A stretch of DNA of 64,000 nt. It comes from Chloroflexota bacterium. Lineage in GTDB: Bacteria > Chloroflexota > Anaerolineae > Aggregatilineales > Phototrophicaceae. The notes beneath the pieces were generated by a model. That model made no database searches and was not told the DNA's origin. It was given only the letters and a program-made list of their open reading frames with translations. Shown here piece by piece: positions 43,643 to 52,468 of the stretch. The translations under genes and the position numbers were made by a program. Each line of letters starts with the position of its first letter. The stretch's first letter is position 1. The DNA lies in NCBI GenBank assembly GCA_026707745.1, contig JAPOWG010000105.1:1-64000 (forward strand), in the 5' to 3' direction.

Positions 43643-43738
43643 CGGGAGCGCATGGGAGTCGAACCCACCATCGCCTGCTAGGCGCAACCGATCACCGGTT
43701 TTGAAGACCGGGGCATCCACCGGGACACATCCACTCCC
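43643..43738 (-). tRNA. selC: tRNA-Sec (selenocysteine, anticodon TCA)
   Basis: The minus strand reads as a long tRNA of about 96 nt. The anticodon arm is CCGGT-CTTCAAA-ACCGG with anticodon TCA, decoding UGA. The D arm is extended (GTGTCC-CGGT-GGATGC), a long variable arm is present (CGCCT-AGC-AGGCG), and the T arm is GTGGG-TTCGACT-CCCAT. The acceptor stem starts GGGAGTG and pairs with CGCTCCC; the eighth pair is a G-G mismatch, and the discriminator is G. These are the standard bacterial tRNA-Sec features, and the length separates it from tRNA-Ser. CCA is not encoded. Its presence implies that UGA is recoded in this genome; selA, selB and selD are not in the window. Confidence 0.93.
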
Positions 43739-43749
43739 CTCGGCTCAAG

Positions 43750-43778
43750 ATTATAGCGGCGCGCCCGCCTTCGGTCTA
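43750..43778 (-). promoter_or_regulatory. Promoter of selC
   Basis: A perfect -10 (TATAAT on the minus strand) lies 11 bp before the tRNA 5' end, with TAGACC 17 bp upstream as the -35. Confidence 0.6.
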
Positions 43779-43845
43779 TATCGCGCCATTGATTGCCGGT
43801 ATTATGGCCGGATAAACTCACCTGAGTCGACGAAAGGAATAAAAC

Positions 43846-44136
43846 ATGCCCGCCTATATGATCGTGCGCGTCAATGTCACAGATCCGGACCAGTACGCCC
43901 AATACACCAAGCTGACGCCGGGCATCGTGAAAAAGTACGGCGGCAGCTTCGTCGTCCGCGGCGGGGAGAAGCACGTGCTCGAAGGACCGGAGGTTCCCGA
44001 ACGGATCGTGCTGCTCAGATTCCCCGATGTCGAGACGGCCAAGCGCATGTACAACTCCGCTGAATATCAGGCAGCGATCAAAGTTCGTGAGGGCGCGGCC
44101 GAGGCTTCCTTCATAGTGATGGAAGGCCTGGCATAG
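43846..44136 (+). CDS. DUF1330-family protein
   Basis: This 96-residue protein shows the DUF1330 (dimeric alpha-beta barrel) signature: PAYMIVRVNVTDPDQYAQYTKLTPGIVKKYGGSFVVRGG, then RIVLLRFPDVETAKRMYNSAEYQAAI. SD AAGGA precedes the start. The fold resembles small antibiotic-monooxygenase-like dimers; most members have no known activity. It is 16 bp from the HAD gene, so one operon. Confidence 0.93.
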   Translation: MPAYMIVRVNVTDPDQYAQYTKLTPGIVKKYGGSFVVRGGEKHVLEGPEVPERIVLLRFPDVETAKRMYNSAEYQAAIKVREGAAEASFIVMEGLA

Positions 44137-44152
44137 ACTCCGGGTGAGGTCG

Positions 44153-44830
44153 ATGAAACTAATCCTCTTTGATATCGACGGCACCTTGCTGATCAGCCGC
44201 GGCATCGGGCGCGAGGCGAAACGCCGCGCTATGCTGGAGTGCTTTGGCGAGGTCGGCGATCTCGACAATCATGTCTTTGGCGGCAAGACCGATTGGCAGA
44301 TCCTGGCCGACCTGCTGGCGCCCGCCGGCAAAACGTCGGCGGATATCGGTCGTGAGATTGCCAGGTACGAGCGGGTGATGGCGCGGCACATGCGGGAAAT
44401 CAAAGGCAGTTATCGCGCCGACGCGCTTCCCTATGCTATGGAACTGGTGAAGAATCTGCGGGATCGTGACGATGCGATTGTGGGTCTGGTTACCGGAAAT
44501 ACGTCAATGACTGCCGACATCAAGCTGGAAATGGCGGGATTCAAGCGCGACTGGTTTGCCGTGGGCGCCTTTGGCAACGAAGCCGCCGAACGCGACGAGC
44601 TGACGCGGCTCGCGCTGGAGCGTGCGGAAAGTAATACGGCGCGTCCCTTCGACGGCGACGATGTGATCGTGATCGGCGATACCGTTGCCGATATCGACGC
44701 CGCCCGAGCGATTGACGCGGTGGCGGTTGCCGTATGTACCGGTTATACAGAGCGCGAGCAATTGCGCGATCGCCAGCCTGATTTTCTGCTGGATGACTTG
44801 CGTTCATTCTTCGCTTCGGTCATGGTGTAA
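44153..44830 (+). CDS. HAD-superfamily phosphatase
   Basis: This is a HAD hydrolase of about 225 residues with nucleophile motif LILFDIDGTLL (D9/D11 as counted from this ATG), motif II in VGLVTGNTS, and motif IV in VIVIGDTVADIDAAR. The helical cap is of the phosphoglycolate phosphatase type. SD GAGG lies before the ATG at 44153; the track start (GTG 44144) adds three codons. It probably dephosphorylates a small metabolite. Confidence 0.92.
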   Translation: MKLILFDIDGTLLISRGIGREAKRRAMLECFGEVGDLDNHVFGGKTDWQILADLLAPAGKTSADIGREIARYERVMARHMREIKGSYRADALPYAMELVKNLRDRDDAIVGLVTGNTSMTADIKLEMAGFKRDWFAVGAFGNEAAERDELTRLALERAESNTARPFDGDDVIVIGDTVADIDAARAIDAVAVAVCTGYTEREQLRDRQPDFLLDDLRSFFASVMV

Positions 44831-44905
44831 AATGCGCATAGGCCGGGAAGGGATATATTGTTTTACCTGAACTGGCGGAAGGCAATTTGATCGAAGCGGA
44901 TTCCG

Positions 44906-46159
44906 ATGCAGATTCGTACCCCCAAGAAATACCAAGGCGTACAGCGGCGCAAGCTGATAAGCTGTCGACGGTTGCTCTTTTATCTGGTGATGCTGGCTTT
45001 GATCGGCGCGGGCATCGTTGTCTATTTGAATCGGGGGACCTTGGCGCCGATTGTGCAGGATGCGCTGTTGGATACCATCCGCGAAATGGAAGATCGCGCC
45101 GCGACGATGGCCGTGCCAGATCCAAGTCCAACTGTCGATCCGCGCAACAAGGTGGTCGAAGCCAACAATTACTGGGTTCGGGGCGCGCTGAACGAAGCGC
45201 TGGACATTTACACCGCCATCGCGGACGCCTTGCCTAATTCGGTGGAAGTGTTCCGGCGCATCGCTGTTGCGCTGATCAACTCCGCGCGGCCGGCCGAAGC
45301 GTTAGTCTTCGCCGAGCGCGCGGTAAATGCCGATCCCTTTTCTGCGGAGGCCTGGGCCATCCGCGCCTGGGCGCTCGACTGGGCGGGCAGGGATGGCGAG
45401 GCGGTATCCAGCGCCTTGCACGCCCTGGAGTTGGATCCGCAAAACAGTCGCGCCGGGGCTTATTTGGCAGAGGCCTATTTTGAACTGGGTCAGCTTGGCC
45501 GTGCCGAAGACCTGATTGAAGAGATTCTGGCGGAGGACGCCAACAGCGCGGAAGCCTGGCGCGCGCGCGGTTTGATCAAGTCGGAAGGTCGATTCGACTA
45601 TGCCGGGGCGGCCGAGGACTTTGCGACGGCATACGGCATAGCGGACAATATGAACCTGGTCGCGATTGACCTCGCGCGTACCGAAACCGTCCTCGGCAAT
45701 CTGGAGGCGGCGTTGGAAGTCTTACAAGACGTCACGGAAGCTAATCCCCGCAACACACAAGCGCTTTATCTCATGGGTTTGATTTACCGAAACAACCTGG
45801 GCAACCCGTCGCAGGCGCTGCGGCACCTGCAAGATTGTGTTGATTTTGATGCCGATCACATCAACTGCCATTATGAGTTGGGGCGCGCGCAACTGGAATT
45901 GGAATTCGGGCAGGAAGCGGCGGGAACCCTCGTGCGAGCCATAGATCTGGGCAGCGAGAATCCGCGACACTACTATTGGGCTGGCGAGGCACAGCGCAAC
46001 CTCAACAACTGCACGCGCGCCATGTACTATTTTGATCAGGGCTTGCAAAAGGCGCGCGACCAAAACTTCAGCGAGTTGATCGACGCCCTCGAGACCGTAA
46101 TCCCTTTGTGCAGACAATCTTTCCAGGTTGACGCGACTGAAGCGGCGGGCGACGGCTAG
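44906..46159 (+). CDS. Membrane-anchored TPR protein
   Basis: This 417-residue protein starts with a basic segment and one transmembrane helix (LFYLVMLALIGAGIVVYL, near 28-45), so most of the chain is outside the membrane or exposed on one side. Residues about 90-400 are eight to nine TPRs (for example GALNEALDIYTAIADALPNS, GQLGRAEDLIEEILAEDANS). It may anchor a protein complex at the membrane. Three-prime neighbour on the other strand is the isomerase gene. No partners are recognisable. Confidence 0.9.
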   Translation: MQIRTPKKYQGVQRRKLISCRRLLFYLVMLALIGAGIVVYLNRGTLAPIVQDALLDTIREMEDRAATMAVPDPSPTVDPRNKVVEANNYWVRGALNEALDIYTAIADALPNSVEVFRRIAVALINSARPAEALVFAERAVNADPFSAEAWAIRAWALDWAGRDGEAVSSALHALELDPQNSRAGAYLAEAYFELGQLGRAEDLIEEILAEDANSAEAWRARGLIKSEGRFDYAGAAEDFATAYGIADNMNLVAIDLARTETVLGNLEAALEVLQDVTEANPRNTQALYLMGLIYRNNLGNPSQALRHLQDCVDFDADHINCHYELGRAQLELEFGQEAAGTLVRAIDLGSENPRHYYWAGEAQRNLNNCTRAMYYFDQGLQKARDQNFSELIDALETVIPLCRQSFQVDATEAAGDG

Positions 46160-46194
46160 ATGGGTAGCCACGTGCGTTCACGACGTGCTAGAGG

Positions 46195-46995
46195 CTAGTC
46201 GGAAGCGGACGCGTTGAGGTCGAAGTATCGCAGGCTGTCTCTCATGTCGGCAACGCGGTCCATCTCCAGCACCATGAGCGGTTCATTGGGCAATCGACGC
46301 AGCGCTGGCAACAGGCTTTGATAGTCGAGCACACCATGGTCCCAATCGAAACCATAATGCTCGTCCATAACGCCGTTGTTGTTGTTCATGTGTAATTCGA
46401 TAACCCATGTTCCCAAGGCATCGAGCCAGTCGTTAAAGCTGTAATCTGGATCGGAGAATAGATTCGCGTGGCCGACATCGATACAGGACTTGAGATAGGG
46501 GTGATCCAGTTCACTCAGCAAGTTGCCGATGATAGAAGGGTCAAACTCCCACATATTCTCTATGGCCACCAGTACGCCGTATGCCTCGGCGTAGTCGCCC
46601 AGGGGACCCCAAAAGTCGACGTTGCGCTGATGCCAACCTTCGCGATAAGAGTCGTTGTGCAGCAAGCCAATGTAGTTGACATGGAAGACGACCTGCTGCA
46701 CGTCCAGCTCGGATGCGATGCGTATGACGTGCTCATAGCGTCCGTATGTGAGATCGTTGATGCGTTGGTCGGGACTGCCAGAAGCCAGGTCCATGAACGG
46801 TCCGTGCATGGTCAAGGGACCCGGCAGACCGCCCAGTTCTTTACGATAGCGCTTCGTCAGATCGCGCCAATCGCCATCGAGGACAGCGGGCACAGAAAAT
46901 GCCGTGAGTTCTATGCCCAGCGCGTATTCGCGCGCGAGCGCAAGGCACTCGTCGAAATTGTCTAGCCCGGCGCTGAGCAAAACATTGTCACGCAT
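46195..46995 (-). CDS. Sugar phosphate isomerase/epimerase-like TIM barrel
   Basis: This protein of about 266 residues has the xylose-isomerase-like fold. Metal ligand candidates are E in VAIENMWEF, D and H in SCIDVGHANLF, H in ELHMNNNNG, and E in LMVLEMDRV. Members isomerise sugars or process related polyols, but substrate cannot be read. The ATG at 46995 has AGGA upstream and begins MRDNVLLSAGL; the track start (GTG 47055) adds 20 codons. Divergent from the GT2 gene. Confidence 0.88.
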   Translation of the reverse strand: MRDNVLLSAGLDNFDECLALAREYALGIELTAFSVPAVLDGDWRDLTKRYRKELGGLPGPLTMHGPFMDLASGSPDQRINDLTYGRYEHVIRIASELDVQQVVFHVNYIGLLHNDSYREGWHQRNVDFWGPLGDYAEAYGVLVAIENMWEFDPSIIGNLLSELDHPYLKSCIDVGHANLFSDPDYSFNDWLDALGTWVIELHMNNNNGVMDEHYGFDWDHGVLDYQSLLPALRRLPNEPLMVLEMDRVADMRDSLRYFDLNASASD

Positions 46996-47231
46996 GCTTG
47001 GTCCTGATTGCTCGCCTGTTTGATAAAGCCAGTAGTACCGGTGCTCAGGGTACACCTAGATAAATATTACAGCGATAATAGCGCGCCTGCAAGCGATGTG
47101 GGCAATCGAGCGGGCGCATACCAAGAGCCGCTCGGCGCCTGACCTGTCGCGAAATGCCGCTAGTAGGCGTTTGCAGCCTGTAAAAGGCGAAGATTCTCTA
47201 TTACCATCGTCGCCTAGGGAGTTTTTCTCAG

Positions 47232-47951
47232 ATGAGTTCCGAGCGCATCCTCGTTATATTGCCTGCGTTGAATGAGAGCCGCAATATCGCTCGCGTTGTC
47301 GATGGCGTGCGCGCTCATCTCCCGGGGGCGGATGTATTGGTGATCGACGACGGTTCTTTTGACGGCACGGGATACGAAGCGGGTGGCGCGGGCGCGATGG
47401 TTCTGACCATGCCCTACAATGTCGGCATCGGGGCGGCGGTCCAGGCCGGCTTTCAGTTTGCGGCAAGCCGTGACTATGACATCGTGATACGCAATGACGG
47501 AGACGGTCAACACGCGCCGGAGGCCAACCTTGATTTGATCGAAAAGTTGCGCGCGGAAAATGCCGACCTGGTGGTCGGTTCGCGGTTCCTGGGCGACGCG
47601 GGCGATTATGGCACACCTTTGTTGCGCCGGCTGGGCAGCGGCATCCTGGCGCGCTTGCTTTCCATCATCACAGGACAGCGCGTCACCGACCCGACATCGG
47701 GCTGCGCCGTCTTCAACCGCCGCGCGATTCAACTCTTCGCCCAGGCCTACCCGCACGACTATCCGGAGCCGGAAGCGATCGTCATCGCGCATCGCAGCGG
47801 TCTGCGCCAGACGGAAATCCCGGTCAAGATGATCCCGCGCGCGCATGGCGCCTCGTCGATCACGCCGCTGCGTTCAGTCTATTACATGATCAAGGTGATC
47901 CTGGCGATTCTGATCAACCTGTTGCGGCGGCCGCCTCAAGTGAAGCTATAA
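47232..47951 (+). CDS. Glycosyltransferase family 2 (dolichyl-phosphate mannose synthase-like)
   Basis: This 239-residue protein has the GT-A fold: RILVILPALNESRNIARVV, then the nucleotide-binding LVIDDGSFDGT and the metal motif IRNDGDGQHAPE, and a C-terminal amphipathic or membrane helix (YYMIKVILAILINLL). The pattern is that of polyprenyl-phosphate sugar transferases. It could supply the lipid-linked sugar used by the GT-C proteins elsewhere in the window, but that link is inference. SD AGGGAG is 13 bp upstream. Confidence 0.92.
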   Translation: MSSERILVILPALNESRNIARVVDGVRAHLPGADVLVIDDGSFDGTGYEAGGAGAMVLTMPYNVGIGAAVQAGFQFAASRDYDIVIRNDGDGQHAPEANLDLIEKLRAENADLVVGSRFLGDAGDYGTPLLRRLGSGILARLLSIITGQRVTDPTSGCAVFNRRAIQLFAQAYPHDYPEPEAIVIAHRSGLRQTEIPVKMIPRAHGASSITPLRSVYYMIKVILAILINLLRRPPQVKL

Positions 47952-48083
47952 CAGCATAAGATAGGTTTTCTGAACGGGGGCATTCCACCTCGCGCCCCGG
48001 TTGGAATCGAGGACCGCAATTTCAGCACTTAGGCTCATAAACATTCCTTGACGCTGGTTCGGGAAATCGAACGGAGATTAGAT

Positions 48084-48113
48084 TTGTATTCTTGTGCATC
48101 CGTCGGGTATAAT
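48084..48113 (+). promoter_or_regulatory. Promoter of first peptide-binding protein gene
   Basis: TTGTAT, an 18-bp spacer, then TATAAT, about 50 bp upstream of the ATG at 48165. Confidence 0.65.
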
Positions 48114-48164
48114 GTCTGCGCCAAATTCCAAACATTGGTAGTTCGATAATAGAAAGGAAGCAAA

Positions 48165-49880
48165 ATGCGTTTCAAGCTAATGATCGTCTTGGCCATGTTT
48201 ATCCTCAGCACCTTGTTTGGTGGCGTAGGAATGGCACAGGACAGCAGTGAAGTCACGATCTTGTATTGGCAGGCATCGTCCATACTGAATCCGTACCTCT
48301 CTGGCGGCACCAAGGATATCGATGCCTCGGCTATCGTCCTTGAACCGCTGGCAAACTGGGCGCCTGATGGCTCCTTGAATCTTCTATTGGCAACCGAGGT
48401 TCCCACGCTGGAAAACGGCGGCATCAGTGAAGACCTGACTTCCATCACCTGGAACCTGCGCGATGACATCGTATGGTCGGATGGCAGTCCCTTCACCGCC
48501 GATGATGTCGTCTTCACCTGGGAATACTGCACCCATCCCGAAGCTGGCTGCGTACAAGGCGATGAGTTCGTCGGCGTCGTCAGTGTGGAAGCGATGGGCA
48601 TGCACCAGGTCACAGTCACCTTTGACGCGCCAAAGCCGAATCCATTCCGCCCCTTCGTTTCGCATATCCAGCCCATCTTGCAAAAAGCGCAATTTGGCGA
48701 TTGCCTGGGCGCGGAGATGTCGGCATGCAGCGAGCAGAACTTCGCTCCCATCGGCACGGGACCCTTCGTTGTAGAGGACTTCCGCCCCAACGATGTCGTC
48801 ACCTACGTCCGCAATGACAATTACCGCGATGCCGATATGGGCAAACCCCACTTCGACCGCGTGATCTTCAAAGGCGGCGGCGATGCCGAATCGGCAGCCC
48901 GCGCTGTGCTGGAGACGGGCGAAGCCGATTACGCCTGGAACTTGCAGATTTCGCCGGTGGTGCTGGACTCGATGGAAGCGGCTGGCAATGGCCAGGTAGT
49001 CGTGGCCTACGGTCAAGCGATAGAAACCATCTGGATCAACGGCACCGATCCCAGCCCGGATAGTCCCAATCGGTCGGTCTGGATGGAGGATGGCTCAAAT
49101 CCGCATCCCTTCCTCAAGAACAAAACCATCCGCCAGGCGATGTCCATGGCCATCGACCGCAACATCATCGCCACGCAGCTCTATGGCCGTTCGGGGAAAG
49201 CGACTTGCAATTTCATCAATTCACCCGCCTCCAATGTCTCACCGAACAACACTTGCGACCAGGACATCGCCGGCGCCAACGCCCTGCTGGACGAAGCGGG
49301 AGTCGTTGACAGTGATGGCGATGGCATTCGCGAGTACGATGGTCATGCCCTGCGCGTCCAGTATCAGACCAGTACCAATGCCGTGCGCCAGAACACGCAG
49401 GCGCTGATCAAGCAATGGTGGGGCGAAATCGGCATCGAGACCGAGTTGAGAAATATCGATGCTGGCGTCTTTTTCGGCGGCGACCCGGCCAGCCCCGATA
49501 CCTACCAGAAGTTCTTCTCCGATGTGGAGATGTACACCACAGGTTCGTCATCCCCGGATATGGAGAGCCTGCTTTCGAACAATCGCTGTGGGCAAGCGCC
49601 AAGACCGGACAACAACTGGACCGGCTCCAACATCATTCGTTTGTGCAATGATGACTACGATACCGCGCTTGACGAATTGAGCCGCACCGCCGGGCAAGAC
49701 GCGCGCGCTGCGATCATCATTCGCCTGAACGACATCCTGGTCCAGGAATTCGCGCTGATTCCGCTGGTGTACCGTTCCTCGGCTTCGTCCGCTTTCGCCA
49801 ATTCACTCGGTGGCGTGGACATCAACGGCTGGGATTCGGAGATGTGGAATATCGAAGACTGGCACCGCGCCGATATGTAA
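48165..49880 (+). CDS. Peptide ABC transporter substrate-binding protein, family 5
   Basis: This 571-residue extracytoplasmic receptor has a Sec signal (MRFKLMIVLAMFILSTLFGGVGMA). Core family-5 motifs are LRDDIVWSDGSPFTADDVVFTWEY, IGTGPFVVEDFRPNDVVTY, KTIRQAMSMAIDRNIIATQLYG and LIKQWWGEIGIETELRNID. Upstream TTGTAT..TATAAT and downstream a perfect terminator give it its own transcription unit. A close paralogue follows; the permeases lie after that. It probably binds peptides, opines or oligosaccharide-like solutes. Confidence 0.95.
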   Translation: MRFKLMIVLAMFILSTLFGGVGMAQDSSEVTILYWQASSILNPYLSGGTKDIDASAIVLEPLANWAPDGSLNLLLATEVPTLENGGISEDLTSITWNLRDDIVWSDGSPFTADDVVFTWEYCTHPEAGCVQGDEFVGVVSVEAMGMHQVTVTFDAPKPNPFRPFVSHIQPILQKAQFGDCLGAEMSACSEQNFAPIGTGPFVVEDFRPNDVVTYVRNDNYRDADMGKPHFDRVIFKGGGDAESAARAVLETGEADYAWNLQISPVVLDSMEAAGNGQVVVAYGQAIETIWINGTDPSPDSPNRSVWMEDGSNPHPFLKNKTIRQAMSMAIDRNIIATQLYGRSGKATCNFINSPASNVSPNNTCDQDIAGANALLDEAGVVDSDGDGIREYDGHALRVQYQTSTNAVRQNTQALIKQWWGEIGIETELRNIDAGVFFGGDPASPDTYQKFFSDVEMYTTGSSSPDMESLLSNNRCGQAPRPDNNWTGSNIIRLCNDDYDTALDELSRTAGQDARAAIIIRLNDILVQEFALIPLVYRSSASSAFANSLGGVDINGWDSEMWNIEDWHRADM

Positions 49881-49906
49881 TCGGATCCGACAATTGAGTT
49901 CGCTTA

Positions 49907-49935
49907 AGGGGCGCGCGCTGGCGCGTCCCTTTTTT
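49907..49935 (+). terminator. Intrinsic terminator
   Basis: AGGGGCGCGC and GCGCGTCCCT form a 10-bp stem (one G-T pair) with a 4-nt loop followed by a run of six T. It ends the first binding protein unit. Confidence 0.85.
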
Positions 49936-49976
49936 GTTTGGCGACAGCGGCATAAGCGGCTCAAGGCAATTTGGAT

Positions 49977-50006
49977 TTGCTTAAAGGCTGGTTTTATCGG
50001 TATAAT
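49977..50006 (+). promoter_or_regulatory. Promoter of second peptide-binding protein gene
   Basis: TTGCTT, 18-bp spacer, TATAAT, 48 bp upstream of the start codon. Confidence 0.65.
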
Positions 50007-50054
50007 CGCCCTGCTTTGCTTTTGTAATGTGTACATTCTATGAGCGAGGAGACT

Positions 50055-51767
50055 ATGAAGACCAAACTTACGCTATTGTTGATAGTAGTTATGGCGCTGT
50101 CGTCCTTTGGCGGCATGTCCATAGCGCAAAGTGAAGATACCGTGAACATCCTGTTCTGGCAGGCGGCTTCGCAGATGAACCCGTACCTCGGCACAGGTAC
50201 GAAAGAGTTCGAGGCGGCCGCGTCCGTTTTGGAACCCCTGGCTCGCTACAACCCGGCGGGAGAAATGGTGCCCTGGCTGGTTGACGAGATTCCGACCGTT
50301 GAAAACGGGGGCGTATCCGAAGATTTGACCACCATCACCTGGACGCTCTCGGAGGGCATCCTCTGGTCCGATGGTTCGCCTTTGACCGCCCATGATGTCG
50401 TGTTCAGTGGCGAATTCTGCCTGCATCCGGAAACGGGCTGCACGGTATTGAGCCAGTTCGACGGCGTCGAATCCATTGAAGCGCTTGACGACATGACGGT
50501 GAAGATCACCTTCAGCGGTCCCAAGCCATTCCCTTATGGTCCCTTTGTTGGTTTCTTGACCCCGATCATTCAGAAGGCGCAATTTGAAGATTGCATCGGC
50601 GCCGCCTCCCTCGAATGCTCGGAAGAGAACTTCGGTCCCATCGGCACCGGGCCCTATGTCGTGGAAGACTTCCGCGTCAACGATGTCGTAACCTATACCG
50701 CCAATCCGAACTTCCGCGAAGAAGGCAAACCCTATTTCAGCCGTCAGGTCTTCAAGGGCGGCGGCGATGCCGAATCGGCGGCTCGCGCCGTTCTGGAAAC
50801 GGGCGAAGCGGATTACGCCTGGAACCTGCAGATTTCTCCCGCGGTCCTTACCGCGATGGAAGCGGCGGGTAACGGCACGGTCATCGCGGGCTACGCCAAC
50901 AATGTGGAACGGCTGATGGTGAACCAGACCAATCCGGATCCCATGCTGGATGCCGATACGCGCTCGGTCTGGATGGAAGACAATGGCAACCCGCACCCCT
51001 TCCTGCATGTGCCGGCGATCTGGCAAGCCATGTCCATGGCGATTGACCGCAATACGATCGCCACGCAGCTCTATGGCGCGGGCGGCGTCGCTACCTGCAA
51101 CGTTATCTCCGGTCCGCCCTCGGTCGCCTCGCCCAACAACGATGCCTGCCTGGTGCAAGACATAGACGGCGCCAACGCGCTGCTTGATGAAGCCGGGATC
51201 ATGGACAGCGATGGCGATGGCATTCGCGAGTACATGGGCATTCCGCTGATGGTTTCCTACCAGACCTCGACCAACGCCGTGCGCCAGAACACGCAGGCAT
51301 TGATCAAACAGTGGTGGAGTGAAATCGGCATCGAGACCGAGTTGCGCAATATCAGCGCTTCGGTCTTCTTCGGCGGCGATGTCGCCAGCCCCGATACCTA
51401 CGCCAAGTTCTACACCGATATCGAGATGTACACCAACGGCTCCAATGGCACCGATATGGAACCTTATCTGGGCAACTGGCGTACAACCGAGATTCCGGGA
51501 CCATGGAACAAGTGGGGCGGCTCCAACGTGCCGCGCTGGTATAGCGAGGAATTTGACGCGCTGCTGGACGAAATGGCGGCCACCGCCTCGGCAGAGGGTC
51601 GCATCGCGCTGACGATTCAGATGAACGATATGCTGGTTCAAAACGGCGTCATGATTCCGCTTGTGTTCCGCGCCAGCGTCTCTGCACATGCCAACTCGAT
51701 CAGCGGCGTTGATATGAACGCCTGGGATTCCGAACTTTGGAATATCGCCGATTGGACGCGCATGTAG
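50055..51767 (+). CDS. Peptide ABC transporter substrate-binding protein, family 5 (tandem paralogue)
   Basis: This protein of about 570 residues is a tandem copy of the preceding one, with the same order of motifs (LSEGILWSDGSPLTAHDVVFSGEFC, IGTGPYVVEDFRVNDVVTY, AIWQAMSMAIDRNTIATQLYG, LIKQWWSEIGIETELRNIS). Sec signal MKTKLTLLLIVVMALSSFGGMSIAQ. The ATG at 50055 has GAGGAG just upstream and matches the signal-peptide start; the track ATG 15 bases earlier is less likely. It has its own promoter and terminator, so the two receptors may be expressed under different conditions. Confidence 0.95.
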   Translation: MKTKLTLLLIVVMALSSFGGMSIAQSEDTVNILFWQAASQMNPYLGTGTKEFEAAASVLEPLARYNPAGEMVPWLVDEIPTVENGGVSEDLTTITWTLSEGILWSDGSPLTAHDVVFSGEFCLHPETGCTVLSQFDGVESIEALDDMTVKITFSGPKPFPYGPFVGFLTPIIQKAQFEDCIGAASLECSEENFGPIGTGPYVVEDFRVNDVVTYTANPNFREEGKPYFSRQVFKGGGDAESAARAVLETGEADYAWNLQISPAVLTAMEAAGNGTVIAGYANNVERLMVNQTNPDPMLDADTRSVWMEDNGNPHPFLHVPAIWQAMSMAIDRNTIATQLYGAGGVATCNVISGPPSVASPNNDACLVQDIDGANALLDEAGIMDSDGDGIREYMGIPLMVSYQTSTNAVRQNTQALIKQWWSEIGIETELRNISASVFFGGDVASPDTYAKFYTDIEMYTNGSNGTDMEPYLGNWRTTEIPGPWNKWGGSNVPRWYSEEFDALLDEMAATASAEGRIALTIQMNDMLVQNGVMIPLVFRASVSAHANSISGVDMNAWDSELWNIADWTRM

Positions 51768-51782
51768 CGCCGTCTATTCTTT

Positions 51783-51816
51783 GCCCTTCCCTCCTTGCGA
51801 GGGAGGGGCTTTTTTT
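51783..51816 (+). terminator. Intrinsic terminator
   Basis: GCCCTTCCCTC and GAGGGAGGGGC pair in an 11-bp stem with loop CTTGC and are followed by seven T. Confidence 0.88.
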
Positions 51817-51836
51817 GAAACACTGTAGCAAATTTT

Positions 51837-52388
51837 ATGCGAACACGCCGGTCATTGCGTTTGAGCGGGTACGATTATAGCCAGAATGGAATCTACTATG
51901 TTACCGTATGCGCGTATCGTCATGCCAACCTGTTCGGAGCAATTGACGCTAGGGCGATGATTCCAAACGCCATCGGCAGGATAATAGACGAGGAGTGGCA
52001 AAGGACTGCGAAGTTGGGCCCTAATGTCGGTTTGGATGTGTTTGTCGTGATGCCCAATCATATACATGGAATTATTGCGATTGTTGGTGAGGACAGGTGC
52101 ACGAATCAGCGAAGCGCGCCGGCCGAATCGGTTATACGGAAGACCGGGAAACTGCAAGCAGGATCACTGGGCGCAATCGTCGGTCGGTTTAAGGGCAGCG
52201 TAACCAAGCGTGTTCGTGAAATGTCAAAACGTCGCGACTTTCCGGTCTGGCAGCGCAACTATTTTGACCATGTCGTCCGAAACGAAAAGTCCCTGCAAGC
52301 CATACGAGAATACATACTGATGAATCCAGCGCGCTGGTCAGAAGATCCGTTCTATTTCGAGAATGATTCGGGTCGTTTGAGGCGTTGA
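51837..52388 (+). mobile_element. REP-associated tyrosine transposase (RAYT, Y1/IS200-like)
   Basis: This 183-residue protein is a Y1 transposase of the RAYT group: the HUH motif is MPNHIHGI (H75, H77) and the catalytic tyrosine is in AIREYILMNPARW (Y159), with WQRNYFDHVVR between. Such proteins cut single-stranded DNA at REP palindromes. A REP unit starts 12 bp after the stop, and CTGTAG before the start mirrors CTACAG after that REP. It lies between the second binding protein and the permease genes, so it probably entered the transporter operon. Confidence 0.9.
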
Positions 52389-52399
52389 GATCGGAGAGC

Positions 52400-52420
52400 G
52401 GGCGTTTCGGCGAAACGCCC
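52400..52420. repeat. REP-like palindrome next to RAYT (unit 8)
   Basis: GGGCGTTTCG and CGAAACGCCC are perfect inverse arms around one base, followed by CTACAG. This copy directly adjoins the RAYT gene, as expected for the REP that it mobilises. Confidence 0.85.
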
Positions 52421-52468
52421 CTACAGAATCCTGTGTGGTTAATCTGTTAAAGTTCTAGGGAGTGTATC

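Noticed and set aside
50073-51689. 538-residue minus ORF
   Set aside because: Antisense to the clear family-5 binding protein with signal peptide; no motifs; shadow of the GC-rich coding strand.
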